Of a stretch of 64,000 nt of DNA, positions 1-11,811 are shown piece after piece. The notes under the pieces are model-generated. The model was given only the letters and a program-made list of their open reading frames with translations. It made no database searches and was not told the origin of the DNA. Numbering within the stretch: position 1 is the stretch's first letter; every line of letters begins with the position of its first letter. This DNA comes from Aldrovandia affinis (Eukaryota > Chordata > Actinopteri > Notacanthiformes > Halosauridae), in contig JAINUG010000135.1 in the NCBI GenBank assembly GCA_029706075.1, positions 385,001 to 449,000 on the forward strand, written 5' to 3'. The position numbers and the translations under genes were made by a program.

Positions 1-810
1 GTATTTTGGGGTAGATGGAAGGAAAACTGACTTTGGGAAAACATCTAAAGTATGCGCCAACAGCGGAAGATACGGTTGACGTTAGGGCATGTTAGGGTCC
101 GATTATAAAAAGGACTGACGTTGGACCAAATTTAGGAAGTGTACATAAAGACAGCGGGTGAATGATTGACACGGGCCCGGACCATTCCAGACCGAAAGGA
201 CACCTTTGTCCTGTCCTATAGGCACTCTCCTTCCTCACAAAAGGACCACTAATTAAACATTAACACACATTCAGAATTTATGCTGCTCCTCTCTGCTGCG
301 AGCATACTGTACATACCATTTACCTGCGCTCAAGGAATGCGCACACCATCTGCACACAGACCTGCCTGACACTCCTCTGCTCCAGCTGACAGAAACTGCT
401 GCCAACGCTAACTCATCCTGCTCCGAAGAGACGGCAGCTCCTCTGCAACGTTCTCAGGGTGTGTTCGCACCTAAAATCCCCGTCAGTCTTCAGAACCAAA
501 AAGCAGCGCGAAGGTGTGAATTTTTACTTTGTGTCATATCACTGGTGAGGCTGGTGTGGCGTGTGGCACAGCTTAGCCACCCAGCAGCTCGTCTGTAGCA
601 GCGTCAGTCTGGTGAAGACCCTCACCAGGGCTGAGAGAGGTTACCGTTCACCAGAGGGCTCTATCCATGGCAGACTCCTCCGTTTTTAATATTTTTTTTA
701 GCTACATTAATCTCAATTTGAAAAAAGTTTTTCAAAGTAGGACTGTTCGCACATCCAAAATGTGTTATGACTTTAGGTGCGAAAGGGTATGAAATTCAAT
801 TATGACCAAA
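1..810. other. Intergenic stretch, no gene seen
   Basis: No exon-like open frame with splice signals, no tRNA and no recognisable transposon coding sequence was seen on either strand. The sequence is of ordinary composition. Confidence 0.5.
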
Positions 811-1066
811 AGTTTCACGCAACACTGATTAACTTGCAAAACATCACAGTGATTTAATTCACTATTCAAAACATCACAGCGATTTAATTCACTATTTAAA
901 ACATCACAGTGATTGAATTCACTATTCAAAACATCACAGTGATTTAAGTCACTAAGCTATCGGTTCACAGACCTTCGTCAAAACTCTGACGAAGGTCTGC
1001 AGACCAAAAGGTTAGCGTACTAAATCGTCGTGACGTTTAGCAAGTTATTCAGTGTTGCGTGAAACT
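811..1066. mobile_element. Non-autonomous inverted-repeat element (MITE-like) with internal tandem repeats
   Basis: The two ends are inverted copies: the left begins agtttcacgcaacactga and the right ends with its reverse complement. The match continues, imperfectly, for about 45-50 bp inward. Inside the left half are four tandem 30-bp units (838-867, 868-897, 898-927, 928-957), each starting aaaacatcacag. A second, shorter hairpin lies near 971-1002 (agaccttcgtca and its complement). There is no coding capacity. The terminal inverted repeats make it a cut-and-paste type element; I cannot assign the superfamily because no clear target-site duplication is visible. Confidence 0.6.
838..957. repeat. 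Four 30-bp tandem units inside the inverted-repeat element
   Basis: Four consecutive near-identical 30-bp units differ at one to four positions each. The first unit overlaps the inner part of the left inverted repeat, so the array probably grew from the subterminal sequence by local duplication. Confidence 0.8.
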
Positions 1067-2853
1067 GTTTCTAACAATCTCAGGTTAAAGGCCATGTACA
1101 ATATTGTTGTAAATGCTGTACCACTGAAAACAAATAAAGGATTGCCTTTCAACTGCTGACCCTGCAATGTCACAGCATGTCATCAGTGTCGCAAATGCTG
1201 ATTGAAGGAAATCTTAAGCCCTGGATGCAGCACCAAGGATTTTTATTGGCAAACCACTTTTTGAAGGGAAGTAGCTTTCGCCATTCACCTCCTCCACAAA
1301 CCGTCGTTAGATGTTCACATACGCTACAGACTTTGAGGATGTTACAGTGCTATTCAATTTCATGTATTATAGATGCATGGTATGTCAGCACCCTCTCAAC
1401 GCTGGCTATTGAAGGTCTGATTTGAGCAAATCCCCCAGCAATGTTTATTGACCCACTAGTACCTTAGAGGAAAAACCTGTTTTGGAATGAACAAATGCCA
1501 GCCTCAAGCTCGGTTTTTACATTAAAATTTAACAGGGTGGAGTTGTCTATTCACGCGTGGAAACTCAAGATGGAGGAAGCTATGAGTGACATTCAGAGTC
1601 TGTTTCTGAATCCAGTAGCAGTAAAGCAGTGAACAGGTTGGTGTTGCGGTCGCTCACGGCCTAGTTGCTGTAAACAGAGGTCAAGATGTGCGAGTGGGAG
1701 GTCCTCAGTGCAGAGGCAGAAGTTAACGTCGCATTCAATCTCATGTGACAAAATAAAACTGAAACCCAAGGCTTCTGTTCCTGTGTAGCAGCTGGAAATT
1801 ACATACCTTGTTATTAAGGCTGGTGAGACAATTCAAGAATCCCTCCTTGGAGAGAAGCTTCTACAGCACTCTACTGACAGGAGCAGTTTGAGTTGACATT
1901 CTGATCAAAAACAGAAACAGATTTGTATACTTAGAGTGTTGTTGTTTTTTACACTATGCTGCTGTCCTGCAAACGATCCAGTATCTGAACTCAGATTATC
2001 TTACACGCTGTAAGTTTGACTTTCTAGGCACGGACACATTTTGGACACGAGGCTTGGTAATTCGCCGCTCTAATTCATTGAAATATTGTGATTTCACCGC
2101 CTACCTTGGGAAGCAGGATGCCATCACGCACAAAAACATAATTCTTTCAACGGGAACATTTTAACATCTGCCGTGTCAGACTGAGAAGAATGCAAAGAAT
2201 CGTGACTTTGACTTTGACATTCCGACCCTTGGGACGTCTCGCAACAAATCAAAACTTCATGGAACAGGTACAGACGGCGAAGTATCTCATAATAAATTAA
2301 ACTGATGTGCATAAAGCATCTGGGCGGGAGTGTGATACATGGGCTATGTGAAGGCACTGAAAATGACAGCGTTTCCCTCCCATCACGCACGCAAAGTACA
2401 TGGTAAATCTGCGAAAAATGCACTGACTTCACTTGGCTCTACCTAGATTGTCAAGTGCACCTGTAGGTAAGTGATTTGGTTGTAACCTCGGCTGTGCAGC
2501 AGACCGAAGGCGCAAACCGTCAGCGGCGGGCTAACGAAGCGGCCCACGTTCTGCGCAGAACCCCCGAACAGAAGCCGTGGAACTGCTCGTTTTTGTTTGT
2601 TTTTACTTCCGAGAAACAAGGTTGGTGACTAATGCAGAGCGCCAGTGAAAGCCGATTGATGAGGAAGCGTCTGACGCAGAGGTGCTTCCTAATGATGCAA
2701 ACACCTGCTAGCAAATCCAAAAAGCAACGCTAAAGTTTCAGTTCCTCACAATGGCTGCCTGACCTATTTGGAGTGGCAGTGAAAGTTTCCTTTTCTTTGC
2801 TGTATACATTTTGAAGAGTGTGTGGCCAACATTGGTTAACATAAGGCAGCAGG
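1067..2853. other. Intergenic stretch, nothing supported
   Basis: Short open frames occur here, but none shows a family motif, a splice pattern or biased codon use. A CAG|gtaagt-like string near 2463-2474 is isolated and not enough to call an exon. Confidence 0.4.
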
Positions 2854-2999
2854 GTTGGGGGTCAATTCCATTTCAATTCAGCCAATTCAGGAAATGAATT
2901 TAAATTCAGTTAATGAATTGGAAAATGTCCACGAGGATTTTCCATTTATGAATTGAAATTCAATGAATGCACCGAATTGAAATGGAACTGACCCCCAAC
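2854..2999. mobile_element. Short palindromic MITE
   Basis: About 146 bp whose ends are inverted copies (gttgggggtcaattccattt on the left and its near reverse complement on the right, ending gacccccaac). The interior is AT-rich (repeated aattcaatt) and non-coding. This architecture is typical of small hAT-like or similar non-autonomous DNA elements. No exact target duplication could be defined by eye. Confidence 0.65.
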
Positions 3000-5222
3000 T
3001 GACTGTACGGCAGCACCTCCTACTAAACTGGGCTCTATTGCACCAAGAGAATGAAGAGGCCAAGGGGAGTGGAGACAGTCCAGAGCTGGAAATTGGGACA
3101 GGCTGAGCTGGGGAGGGAGGGGGGGGTCACAAGTTTGTTCCCCATCACCCTAACACTACGTGTGAAAGCTATACAAGCTCACAGTGCCAAAACAAACAGC
3201 TTTACCTGCAATCACGCTGTTAGGATCAATGACCGCAAGTATCATTTATAACATTACAATTTAGAGTAGTACAATTTATAGCAAGAGTGTGATACTGACG
3301 GCTTGTTATTTCCACTAATGAGGGCCAGGTGGAATTCAGACCAACTGGGAATTTGAGGATTGCCTGCCTGCCTCTGCGCTGACACTCTGTTAATGTCCTA
3401 ACTTTCCAGAAAATATTTCTTCATACTCCCAAAGTTACGTTATTCATCGTGGTTTGCAACATGATACACACAATGAGACGTAACGAACATGGTAAAAGGA
3501 AAAGGAGAAACAGGCCTAATTGTCCCAGGATTACCTCTGAGCCTGGTGTGTTTCCCCACATCAGAATTGGCACACTGAAAGCATGGATAGAGCTGGAATT
3601 TCCCTCGTCTCTGAGCTCATGTTTTCTGGTCTGTTTTCTGGCCTGTGGACCTGAAACTCAGGTGACAAAGCCTTGGTATTGAAACCGATGCAGAGAAATA
3701 CAGGAACTGCGTGGAGCTGCTTTTCAACAGAAGACAGCAGTTCTCCCTGGAATAGGGAACTAATAGAGCTTCCTTTTTTCTTGTCTGCCGTTCTTTTAGA
3801 CAATGCTTGAAAGACACTTTAAATTAAAGTTACCACTGTTAACTGTCAAAGCAGCAAGGGCATGCATTCAAAACGAATGCTGGGTGTTAGCAAAGTTTAC
3901 TAATTCCAGGCCCCATGTTTTCTTTTTCACTACGGCTGGCTAAGCTCCTGAAACTTCCGATGCGAGCTGGGACCAAGTGGAGACCCCGTTTCAAAAACGT
4001 GCATGTTGCGTCAATCCGGTTACATGACAGATATGGATACATTTCTTTGTAGACGCAGAAAACGACTCATATAAACAACCATCGCCACCTTGTGGTACAC
4101 TATGCTTTATTCACTCATCTCAATTTATGTCAGTAACACTTCCACGGGAAGAGTAAAGGAGCATAAAACTGCCAGTATGTTAACATACGTCCCCAAGGTA
4201 ACAGTATATCCATGTTATAGCCTACACCTTGGCCGGCTCCTGATGAATCACACATGCTGAGGACAGAACAGTTGGTAAACAAACTCGGCTCTTTCATGGA
4301 GGCAGTTCGTCTTCACAACTCCCTTTGGAGAAGGAATATTCCTCCCATCCACTCAAATGTTTCCCTCCCTCCATTCCTGCCTGTCCCTGGGGAGGGGAAG
4401 CCCAAGGCCTCTGTGTGATTTACACACACACACCCCCCCTTCAGCTCCACTCTAGTGGTTACACAGATAATACGAGCAGTTATTCAAAGCAATTATAAGC
4501 AAGCACACATTCTGACACCAGAAGTGTCTGAATAGGGGCATCAAAGAACACATAAGGTCACCATCTACCCAGACACAACCTCACCACCGGCAAAAAATCC
4601 CATGACTTTCGGCGTTGTTAATTACTGCCCACACATTGGCTCACTCACACGCACGCACACACATGTGCACACACACACTTTCATCAGGCTCCTCTGTTGG
4701 ACAGATTGTGAGGTGTCTGGCCAAAGCACAGACTGCTAAGTCTGCACTTCTCTGCGCCGCTGAATGCAGAATAAACAATGTCTGGTATGTGACCAAGTGC
4801 GCTGGAACTCAATGTCAAGGAGACCCATTAGGTAAACCATTTAGAAAACCCTTGCACAGTCCTAGATATTGATAACAGCACTTAATATCTGGAACACTAA
4901 TAGCCAGTGTTCTCTTTTGTGTCCACCCCCTCTTACACAGACACAGAGACACAAACCGTCACACACACACACACACACACACACCATCTCTTTCTTCAGG
5001 TCCTCTATCGGCCCTGCTTTACTGACAGTGACATCACGATCGCAGATTTAGTACCAGCGGTTCCATTAGCCACGCCGACAGCAGCCTGCACTTTAAGCCT
5101 GCCCTAACACACCATCAACTGCAGTCTAATGCTTCCCATTTTCATTCACCAACATCATAATCCCATCCTTCAACGATGAAAGGGGAGTGAGGTTAACTCA
5201 AAGTCCCTTTGTGCCAAGAAAC
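3000..5222. other. Intergenic stretch with short CA repeats only
   Basis: Apart from a (CA)n run at about 4960-4984 and short CA-rich strings near 4420-4435 and 4635-4680, I see no gene, RNA gene or recognisable mobile element. Confidence 0.4.
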
Positions 5223-5229
5223 CCTTCTG

Positions 5230-5370
5230 GCAAAAAAAAAAAAAAAAGAAAAAAAGTTCAAAGGCGGAGCCGGGTCACTGCACATGACTGTGGAGCTAAA
5301 GTGAGGGAGGGAGGAGGGAGGGAGGGAGTAGATAGGGAGAGAGGGAGGGAGGGAGTAGATAGGGAGAGGC
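5230..5370. repeat. A-rich run followed by (GGGA)n purine tract
   Basis: A run of about 16 A (5231-5246) is followed by gggaggga-type repeats at about 5300-5370, including two copies of a gagggagtagatagggagag string. It is simple-sequence DNA. Confidence 0.8.
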
Positions 5371-7378
5371 ATGGGGGAATTTCATGAGAGGCGGTCTGGG
5401 CTCTGCAGCTGGGCAGAGCGACCAATGATGCTGAAAACGGGTATATTTAGGCCCTCATTGGGGATAATTAGTTTCAGAAGGCTGAAATTTCCAATTATCT
5501 CCAGGCCGCAGGGGCTGCTGGGCTGGGGGCTGGGGTGGGGGCTGGGGGCTAGGGGCAGGGCGATCAGCGAAGCCTGCAGATCTCTGGTGGACGGGCTGGG
5601 AGCAGGTCTTAGGGAGGCTACCTGCAAATGGAGCAGGTCAGCCAGTCTTCTAAAGTGTGTGGCCGCGGGGAGGGTCAGAATCTTAACCGACAAACGTAAA
5701 CATCTGGCAAATGCTCCGATTGGCAACAGATGGCGAACAAATCCAGTCATTTGAGAAATCGCCGTTTTAATGGGGTACCCTGCCTCCGCATTACATGGCG
5801 GTACAATGTACACAGTGAACACCAGCACAGCTAATAATTGCACAGCACTCAGAAACAAGTGGGCATTCCCTAGTATTAAACATGAGCACATTCTGAGCAT
5901 GCTGTATTCCTCTTTAAGGCAGGATTGGCCATAATTTGGAGCTTGAAACAGATTTTCAAGTCAGCACACAGAACAGTGAAAACCGTCCTCCATACAAAGG
6001 CATAAACAGCCTTCAACATTTTCCCCACGTCTGCTTATAACATGCACTGGGCTGCCAATTGCTAAAACTAACAAAATATGCTTTAGCCTATTTAACGTTG
6101 ATATTTCACTAGATACAGTCATGCATCATACATTTCCATCAGAGTATAATCAAACTTCTCTTGGGACCTTCCCAAGAACAAGGAGGGCGAAAATATGACT
6201 AGGGTGCATTGATCGATCGTACTTTCACTTCTCCGAAGCTTATGGGAAAGAGCACCACACCCCTCGTGCGGTGAACACACAACTGTCACATGATGCAGCA
6301 GAGTGACGCCACGACCACGATACGCGCAACCGGGGAAATACTAACTTAGGACAAGAGTGCACGGGAGATATCCATGTCAGAGTTTCAGTCAAGCGGGGTC
6401 AGTGACAGCAAATGAGTCCCATGCATGTTATGCAACCGATTCGTATTAAACGCATATCATACAGCCACGGACATTGAAATGAGATGGCGGCATGTGTACA
6501 TACAATCCAGAAACGGTAACGTTAGTTTTTAAGCTAGCTACATAGACTACATGATCGAAATACAAATCCCATGTCTTCGATACTTATCCAGTGTCACTGA
6601 TGCGATCCACGTGTATGCAATATAGTACTGAACGCTTCCGTGGCTCCTAATTCATTGCTATTCGATTTGCGTGCACGATTACACCAGACACACCCACGCA
6701 CACACTGGGACATTGTACAGAACCTAGGGATAAGTGAGGGCTAGCAAGCCGACGCTTCACAAGGCGTTGTGTTACGACGGAGAACCCTCTAACACTATTC
6801 CCAAACTGACTTTCACGTTTTTACAGCTACTTTTTATGGGCTGGTAACGTTCCCTCCCAACACAACAGCATGCCGCAAATATCTTCCCTGTTTACTGAAT
6901 TTACACTCGTCATGTCTTAAGTCATGATCTAAGATTTCAAGCTAGATGTTTTGAAAAAGTAAGGGTGGACTAGCTAGCCAGCGAGCTAATAAACTTAATA
7001 TGCATTTCCTCAACGTGCTAGCTAGTTCATTAATTCGTTGGTTTCCAACGTTAGCGAGAAAACATTAGAAGAAAATCGGAGAAAAACAAATCAGAAACAT
7101 TAACGCCAGTTTGCCCTTCTATCTAGCAAGTAAGTTACACATATGCACGAAATAGCTAGCTTAGTTGCCTTACCTATACGTGTAACAAGCCACCTAGTTA
7201 GTTATCAAACTTTTAGCAGAATTCCCGTTTCTACATACAAGTTTTATTTGCTTAGCTATCACATTGCGAGCTGGCATTATTAATTAATAACCAGCAAGCG
7301 GTGCAATAAATTTCATTTTATTACATTTCCGCCCCTTTCACGCCCTTAAACGAGTTAAATAGAAATGCGATTGCTTAC
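5371..7378. other. Intergenic or intronic stretch, no coding exon seen
   Basis: The 5380-5760 part is GC-richer than its surroundings and has a fairly long open frame on each strand. The frames show no family motif and no flanking splice pattern, so I do not call them genes. The rest is AT-rich with many short gctagc/ttagct words. If the exon candidate at 7379 is real, this stretch would be first-intron sequence of a minus-strand gene. Confidence 0.35.
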
Positions 7379-7475
7379 CTTCACTAGTTTAATAACTTCT
7401 TTCCTTTTGCGGGTAAGACTATTTCACTATTCACGCTGAACGCAACTCAAAAAATATGTGGGGATTTCCTCGCGC
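7379..7475 (-). promoter_or_regulatory. Possible 5' non-coding exon and promoter of a minus-strand gene
   Basis: On the minus strand a consensus donor, GAAG|GTAAGC, lies at 7378/7379. Upstream of it a CCAAT motif (minus strand, about 7494-7499), another CCAAT on the plus strand near 7535 and a TGAGTCA AP-1-like site near 7510 could form a TATA-less promoter. No coding sequence is attached within the window. The start of transcription is a guess. A second donor-like site (minus, near 7171) could be an alternative exon end. Confidence 0.25.
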
Positions 7476-7479
7476 ACAG

Positions 7480-8422
7480 TCCAAGCTCGATTCTATTGGC
7501 CTGGTGTGGATGAGTCACATTTTTCCTTGACTTTGACCAATATTCTCTGAGGGATACTCGCTAAACTATATGAGAGAGACAGAAACATAAACATACAAAT
7601 AATCGAAAACAGCGTTGGGAGTGCTATAAGACCATATATAGAAAGGATAATTATTGTGGTTTGAATTTTTTTTACTGCTGGATAGCAACTCAAATTGTTA
7701 GGGCAAGATTGACTGCAACGTTTATGCAACTGAATGTAAAGTACAGTACAGTACACACTAACTCAAGGTTGGCGCAGTTAATACAAATACAAATAAACAT
7801 AGATACATTATACATAAATATAACTGTAGCTAATCCATTTGGAAGTGGTTATAGTTGTCAAACACAATGCTACAAAGACAACCATCATGGTTTTATAAAG
7901 CCATGTCATTTGAGCATGATGTTTGTCAGTGAAAATGTTTTGCTTTATATGTAGCACCGTGTCAAACTGCCAGGCAACGACATTTGTGAAAACAATGGAG
8001 TGAAATTAGTCAATTCCGTGCGGGTGTGTTTGCGCAAACGTAAATGGAGATAGTCCCTACTGTTATCATCGCAGAGTGCCCCTCCCGCCCTGTATGCCCA
8101 GAATGAAAAACCGAGTTTTGGAGTAGTGTAAAAGTTTGTTTTCCAGTTAGCTATTTAACAAATGTTGTATAGATTGTCACTAGCTCAATGTTTCTGTGTG
8201 TCGTGAACGAAATAATATAATTAAATCCCTGAAATATACGTCACCCAGTGTAGGCTACAACTGGCTAATGCTAGCTAATATACTAGCTAGGGAGGTAAAC
8301 TCTTACATTTATAGTTGAAGTTCTTTGGAAAATAATGTATTATTCAGATTACCCACTTGCGTAAATATCCATAACTACAATTCCTAATGTTTTGCTTAAT
8401 ATAAAAAAATATAAAAATGTGC
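7480..8422. other. Intergenic stretch, nothing supported
   Basis: AT-rich sequence between the putative promoter and the tRNA gene. Several short open frames exist, but none has a recognisable motif or splice context. Confidence 0.4.
8413..8417 (-). terminator. Pol III T-run terminator of the tRNA-Glu gene
   Basis: Five consecutive A on the plus strand give TTTTT on the transcribed strand, five bases past the end of the tRNA. This is the standard RNA polymerase III stop signal. Confidence 0.8.
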
Positions 8423-8494
8423 TTCCCATACCGGGAGTCGAACCCGGGCCGCCTGGGTGAAAACCAGGAATCCTAACCGCTAGACCATATGGGA
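8423..8494 (-). tRNA. tRNA-Glu, anticodon TTC
   Basis: The minus strand reads as a complete 72-nt tRNA. The acceptor stem TCCCATA pairs with TATGGGA, followed by discriminator A. The D arm contains the A-box-like TGGTCTAGCGGTTAGGA, the anticodon loop is ...GGTTTTCACCC with anticodon TTC, and the T arm GGGTTCGACTC carries the B box. A run of five T follows on the transcribed strand (8413-8417 in plus coordinates), which serves as the RNA polymerase III terminator. The CCA end is not encoded, as usual in eukaryotes. The intact stems and terminator argue for a functional gene, not one of the tRNA-derived SINEs found elsewhere in the window. Confidence 0.95.
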
Positions 8495-8889
8495 GGTATA
8501 GTTATGGGGAGAAAAATATAGTATTCAAGGAGTAAAACAACCATGTGGCTAAATTGAATTTGTATGTTGATACATAAAACTGAATTAAAATGCTGTTACA
8601 ATTACAAACCTAAGGTTGTTTCCCTTGATTGTACACAATAAGAGAGCCTTTACCTCGCGTTCGCAAGCATGTTGCTTAGTTTTATACTGCCATTCTTGTG
8701 TGATGACAGATATGCAAGAATAATGAAAATACTGAGGATGAAGTCAACATCCAGCAACATTTATGCGCAGATTCACTCTACGAAAAAGTCCACAGGCTAT
8801 CTTAAAGTCATAGAACTCAAGTCTACGACGGTAACGCTACAATGTGGTACAAGCTTCGAACTTACAAAAACTGCAAGGGGGGTAATTCG

Positions 8890-9030
8890 GCACAGCTATA
8901 CACATTTATAATGGGGAATAGACTTGTCATGATAAATGTTTTCAAATGTATTTCTTCATATTAGGCCATTGCAGATGATTCTTCATCTATCTAAACTGGA
9001 AAATTCGTGATTTCTCACTTCCGAGGTAAG
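8890..9030. repeat. Left remnant of a tandem repeat unit
   Basis: This stretch (catgataaatgttttcaaat ... ttaggccattgcagatgatt ... cttccgaggtaagg) is a direct-orientation copy of the units at 11812-12307. It appears to be the part of the array left of the inserted P-like element. Confidence 0.6.
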
Positions 9031-9034
9031 GCTA

Positions 9035-11805
9035 TACATACATACAAATACGTAGATGCCTCATTCACCCTGTTCAGATGCGTCTGCACGGCCGCCATAT
9101 TGGGGCGGGCAAGATTCGCGTCTAAACAAACGCATGTGTATTCAAAGATGCAGACTTCCCTGATAAAATATACTGTCCCTCACTTAATTCTCAAACACAT
9201 TTCGTGAAATCGTGGCTTTTGTAAACGTGGGGAATTTCTGCATAACATGCAGGTTATTTGATTTCCAAATTTCACAATTGTTGAGTTTCCTCAACGATTT
9301 CCCGCAGAGCCTGGCTACCGTTTTCACGGTACTAAGAGGAATTAGCCTATGGAAAAATGGCACAAAGTTGTCCAGCATTTGGCTGTACAAATACGAGGAA
9401 CCATATAATCAAGCCTCGATAAAATTTCGCAAGTAAGTGGCTATTTCACTATTCCACTGCCACTTAAAGCTGACGTTGAATGACCAACAGATATCGCCAT
9501 GATGATAACAAAACATATAACGTTAGCTAGATGTCAAACCACTGCATGACGAAGTGACTGAAAGTGATATTTACTTGATAGTCATATAATTCGTTGTCTT
9601 AATGTTATATTGTAATTAACAAGTGTGTGTGCGTGTGTGTTGGGGGGGCGATGACATAATAAATGGATAAATCCACACCTTAGGTGACTGTGACATTTGG
9701 CCTAGAGGTAGGCCATATTTAGGCTAGTCTACTACACACTGTACCATGGAAAATTAGAAAATTATAAATAAAAAAATGTTGGTTTTTTTTGTTGATATGG
9801 CCTTGTTTTTTGTCACAGGTTTCCCAAGGATCCAGGCACTAGAATAGCCTGGGCCATAGCTGTTAGACTTAACAATTTTGAGTCAAATTACACCACAGTA
9901 CTATGCAGCTGTTATTTCAACCCAGATGATTTTGACAGAACTGATCGAAATATTTGTCTGAACGAATGCGTTATGCCTGCAGTTTTTACATCCTTCCCGG
10001 CCATCTGAACAAAGTTAGTACATTTTCAAATCATAAGGTTCTTTATTCTTTGTTTTAAAGAATGTTAATATAGGCTATTGTATAGTGGCAACTGACCAGT
10101 AGCCTATAATGAATATAAAAATTTGCATCAAGTAATGTAAAATTGGCATAATATCTCTATCTATCTTAAGTTAAATTACCACAAAACCTGACACCAAAAA
10201 TAAACTTCCCTGAATATAAATTTATTTTACTTCATGTCAAGGTGCCTAATAAAGGCAGGTCAACCAGTACATCGATACAAGCTGCTAAAGCAAGTGATGT
10301 TGCAGTACCTGTATTTGACGTTCCTGAACAGCTAAATTCATCAGCCTTGGTAAGTGTAATAAAGCAGTTGTAATCCACACCACTTTTGCAAAATACCGGG
10401 GAACACGTTGTAGCCGTTAGATCTAACAAGAGGAGAGAATGAATTTCTAGATATGATAAAATGTTATATTTTACTGGGTCATTGATATGGACATTACACT
10501 ACATTTACATTTTGGATGGATGGATGGATACTCATCAAGTCAAATATAAAGTATTTGAGACTCAAGCAAGGGTTGATGAACTGGAGCGGCAGCTGAGAAA
10601 TGCCATGGATCGTGAGAGAAGGTGTAAACGAACTGTAAAGTCACTGCTAAATAATTTAAAAGAGAAAAATCTCATTACAGAGGAACTACTATTGTTTCAA
10701 GCTACACAGGTAGATACTTCAGCTGTTCTTGTCCCCCACAACAGAAAAGAGAGGAGTGCTATATGAGGCAAAACTGATTTCCTATATATATTTGGAATGT
10801 ATTTTGAATTGATTTTTAAAATTTGATTTATTTCCAAGATGAAACCGAACAAAGAAAAATGCATATAAACAGGGGTGCATATACCACTTATGTGCACCCC
10901 TGCATATAAACAAAATAATGGAACAAACTGTGCTGGTGAGATGAAAAAACCCTAGGGCCTTGTAAATATATCTACTTAGATTTAAAAATAAGAATAAAAT
11001 AAATATTGTGTGGCTGCTCTCAGATTTCTGTGATTGAATTTGAATAAAGCATGGTCCGGAAGAACTGGGAATATACAAGTTTTGAACTGACGTGCAAATG
11101 ACATCATACAGGCACAGGGTACCTCACAAAGTTTAGCAGTAAGGATGAATATCAGAGGACACTTCCACGTCTGCTCCTTTGCATCCCATACCAGAGAACA
11201 CCATAAATTGTATACAGTGCAGACAATTTCATAATGAATATGATGCTGTTACCACAGCTGGCAATGCAAATGACAGTGTCTTTAAATGGTGTATTACATT
11301 TAAATATATTAAAAGCAGTAAGAACACATCCAAGATGTGCAGCCCTAACCTACTAAGGTTATAATAATCAGAGCTATCAACCTAATAAGTTTAAAACAAC
11401 CATCCTCTACTCTACTGCTTTCTTGGCAGCTTCAAACAATAAAAACATAATCAGCTCTGACATTTTTAATGCTCATGTATAACAGTAAACATAATATACA
11501 TAGTACTGTATAACATAATATAGTAGTATACATAGTATAACAGTATAAAAGGGCTATTTACAAATAGCTGTTTTGCGAAATCAAGTTATGCAGAACTTTC
11601 CCACATTTATAACAAGTCAAATGTCATGAAAATTGGTTGAGAATTAAGTGAGTTACAGTAAATTTTATCAGGGGAAGTCTGCATCTCTCAGTACACATGT
11701 TTGTTTAGATGCGGATCTTGCCCACGCCAATATGGTGGCCATGCAGACGCATCACTGCAACACACAACAGCAGCCAGCGTGGCATCTACGTATTTATATC
11801 TATAT
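9035..11805 (+). mobile_element. Decayed P-element (THAP9-like) DNA transposon
   Basis: The ends carry long inverted homology of roughly 230 bp: about 9038-9265 matches the reverse complement of about 11550-11800, sharing the terminal caaatacgtagatgcc and an inner block around gccatattgg and gatgcagacttcc. Between them are pieces of a transposase N-terminus on the plus strand: a THAP-type zinc-binding domain split by an intron, a linker exon, and a coiled-coil exon with the KEKNLITEELL-type motif of P-element/THAP9 transposases. The RNase H-like catalytic region and GTP-binding insert are not present, so the element is non-autonomous. Boundaries are uncertain by about 15 bp because no clean 8-bp target duplication is visible. 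Confidence 0.72.
9212..10766 (+). pseudogene. THAP-domain/coiled-coil transposase remnant, multi-exon
   Basis: Exon pieces: about 9212-9431 ends ...IKFRK at a gtaagt donor; about 9819-10007 starts after ttgtcacag and reads FPKDPGTRIAWAIAVRL then CSCYFNPDDFDR, the C-terminal half of a THAP domain; a linker piece up to about 10350 ends SSALV at a gtaagt donor; about 10540-10709 reads ELERQLRNAMDRERRCKRTV then NLKEKNLITEELLLFQATQ at a gtagat donor. Joining the first two pieces in phase gives FRKFPKDPG, as THAP domains have. I do not see the first C-x2-4-C zinc pair of the THAP signature, and the second piece ends in a stop, so the product is probably not functional. No catalytic domain follows. 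A domesticated THAP regulator is a less likely alternative. Confidence 0.55.
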
Positions 11806-11811
11806 TATATC

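Noticed and set aside
838-957. Four evenly sized direct repeats that might suggest a CRISPR-like array
   Set aside because: There are no unique spacers; the units are head to tail inside a transposon in a vertebrate genome.
5382-5900. 172-residue minus-strand open frame and 127-residue plus-strand frame at 5371-5754
   Set aside because: GC-rich DNA keeps both strands open by chance; no domain, no splice pattern and no codon bias is visible.
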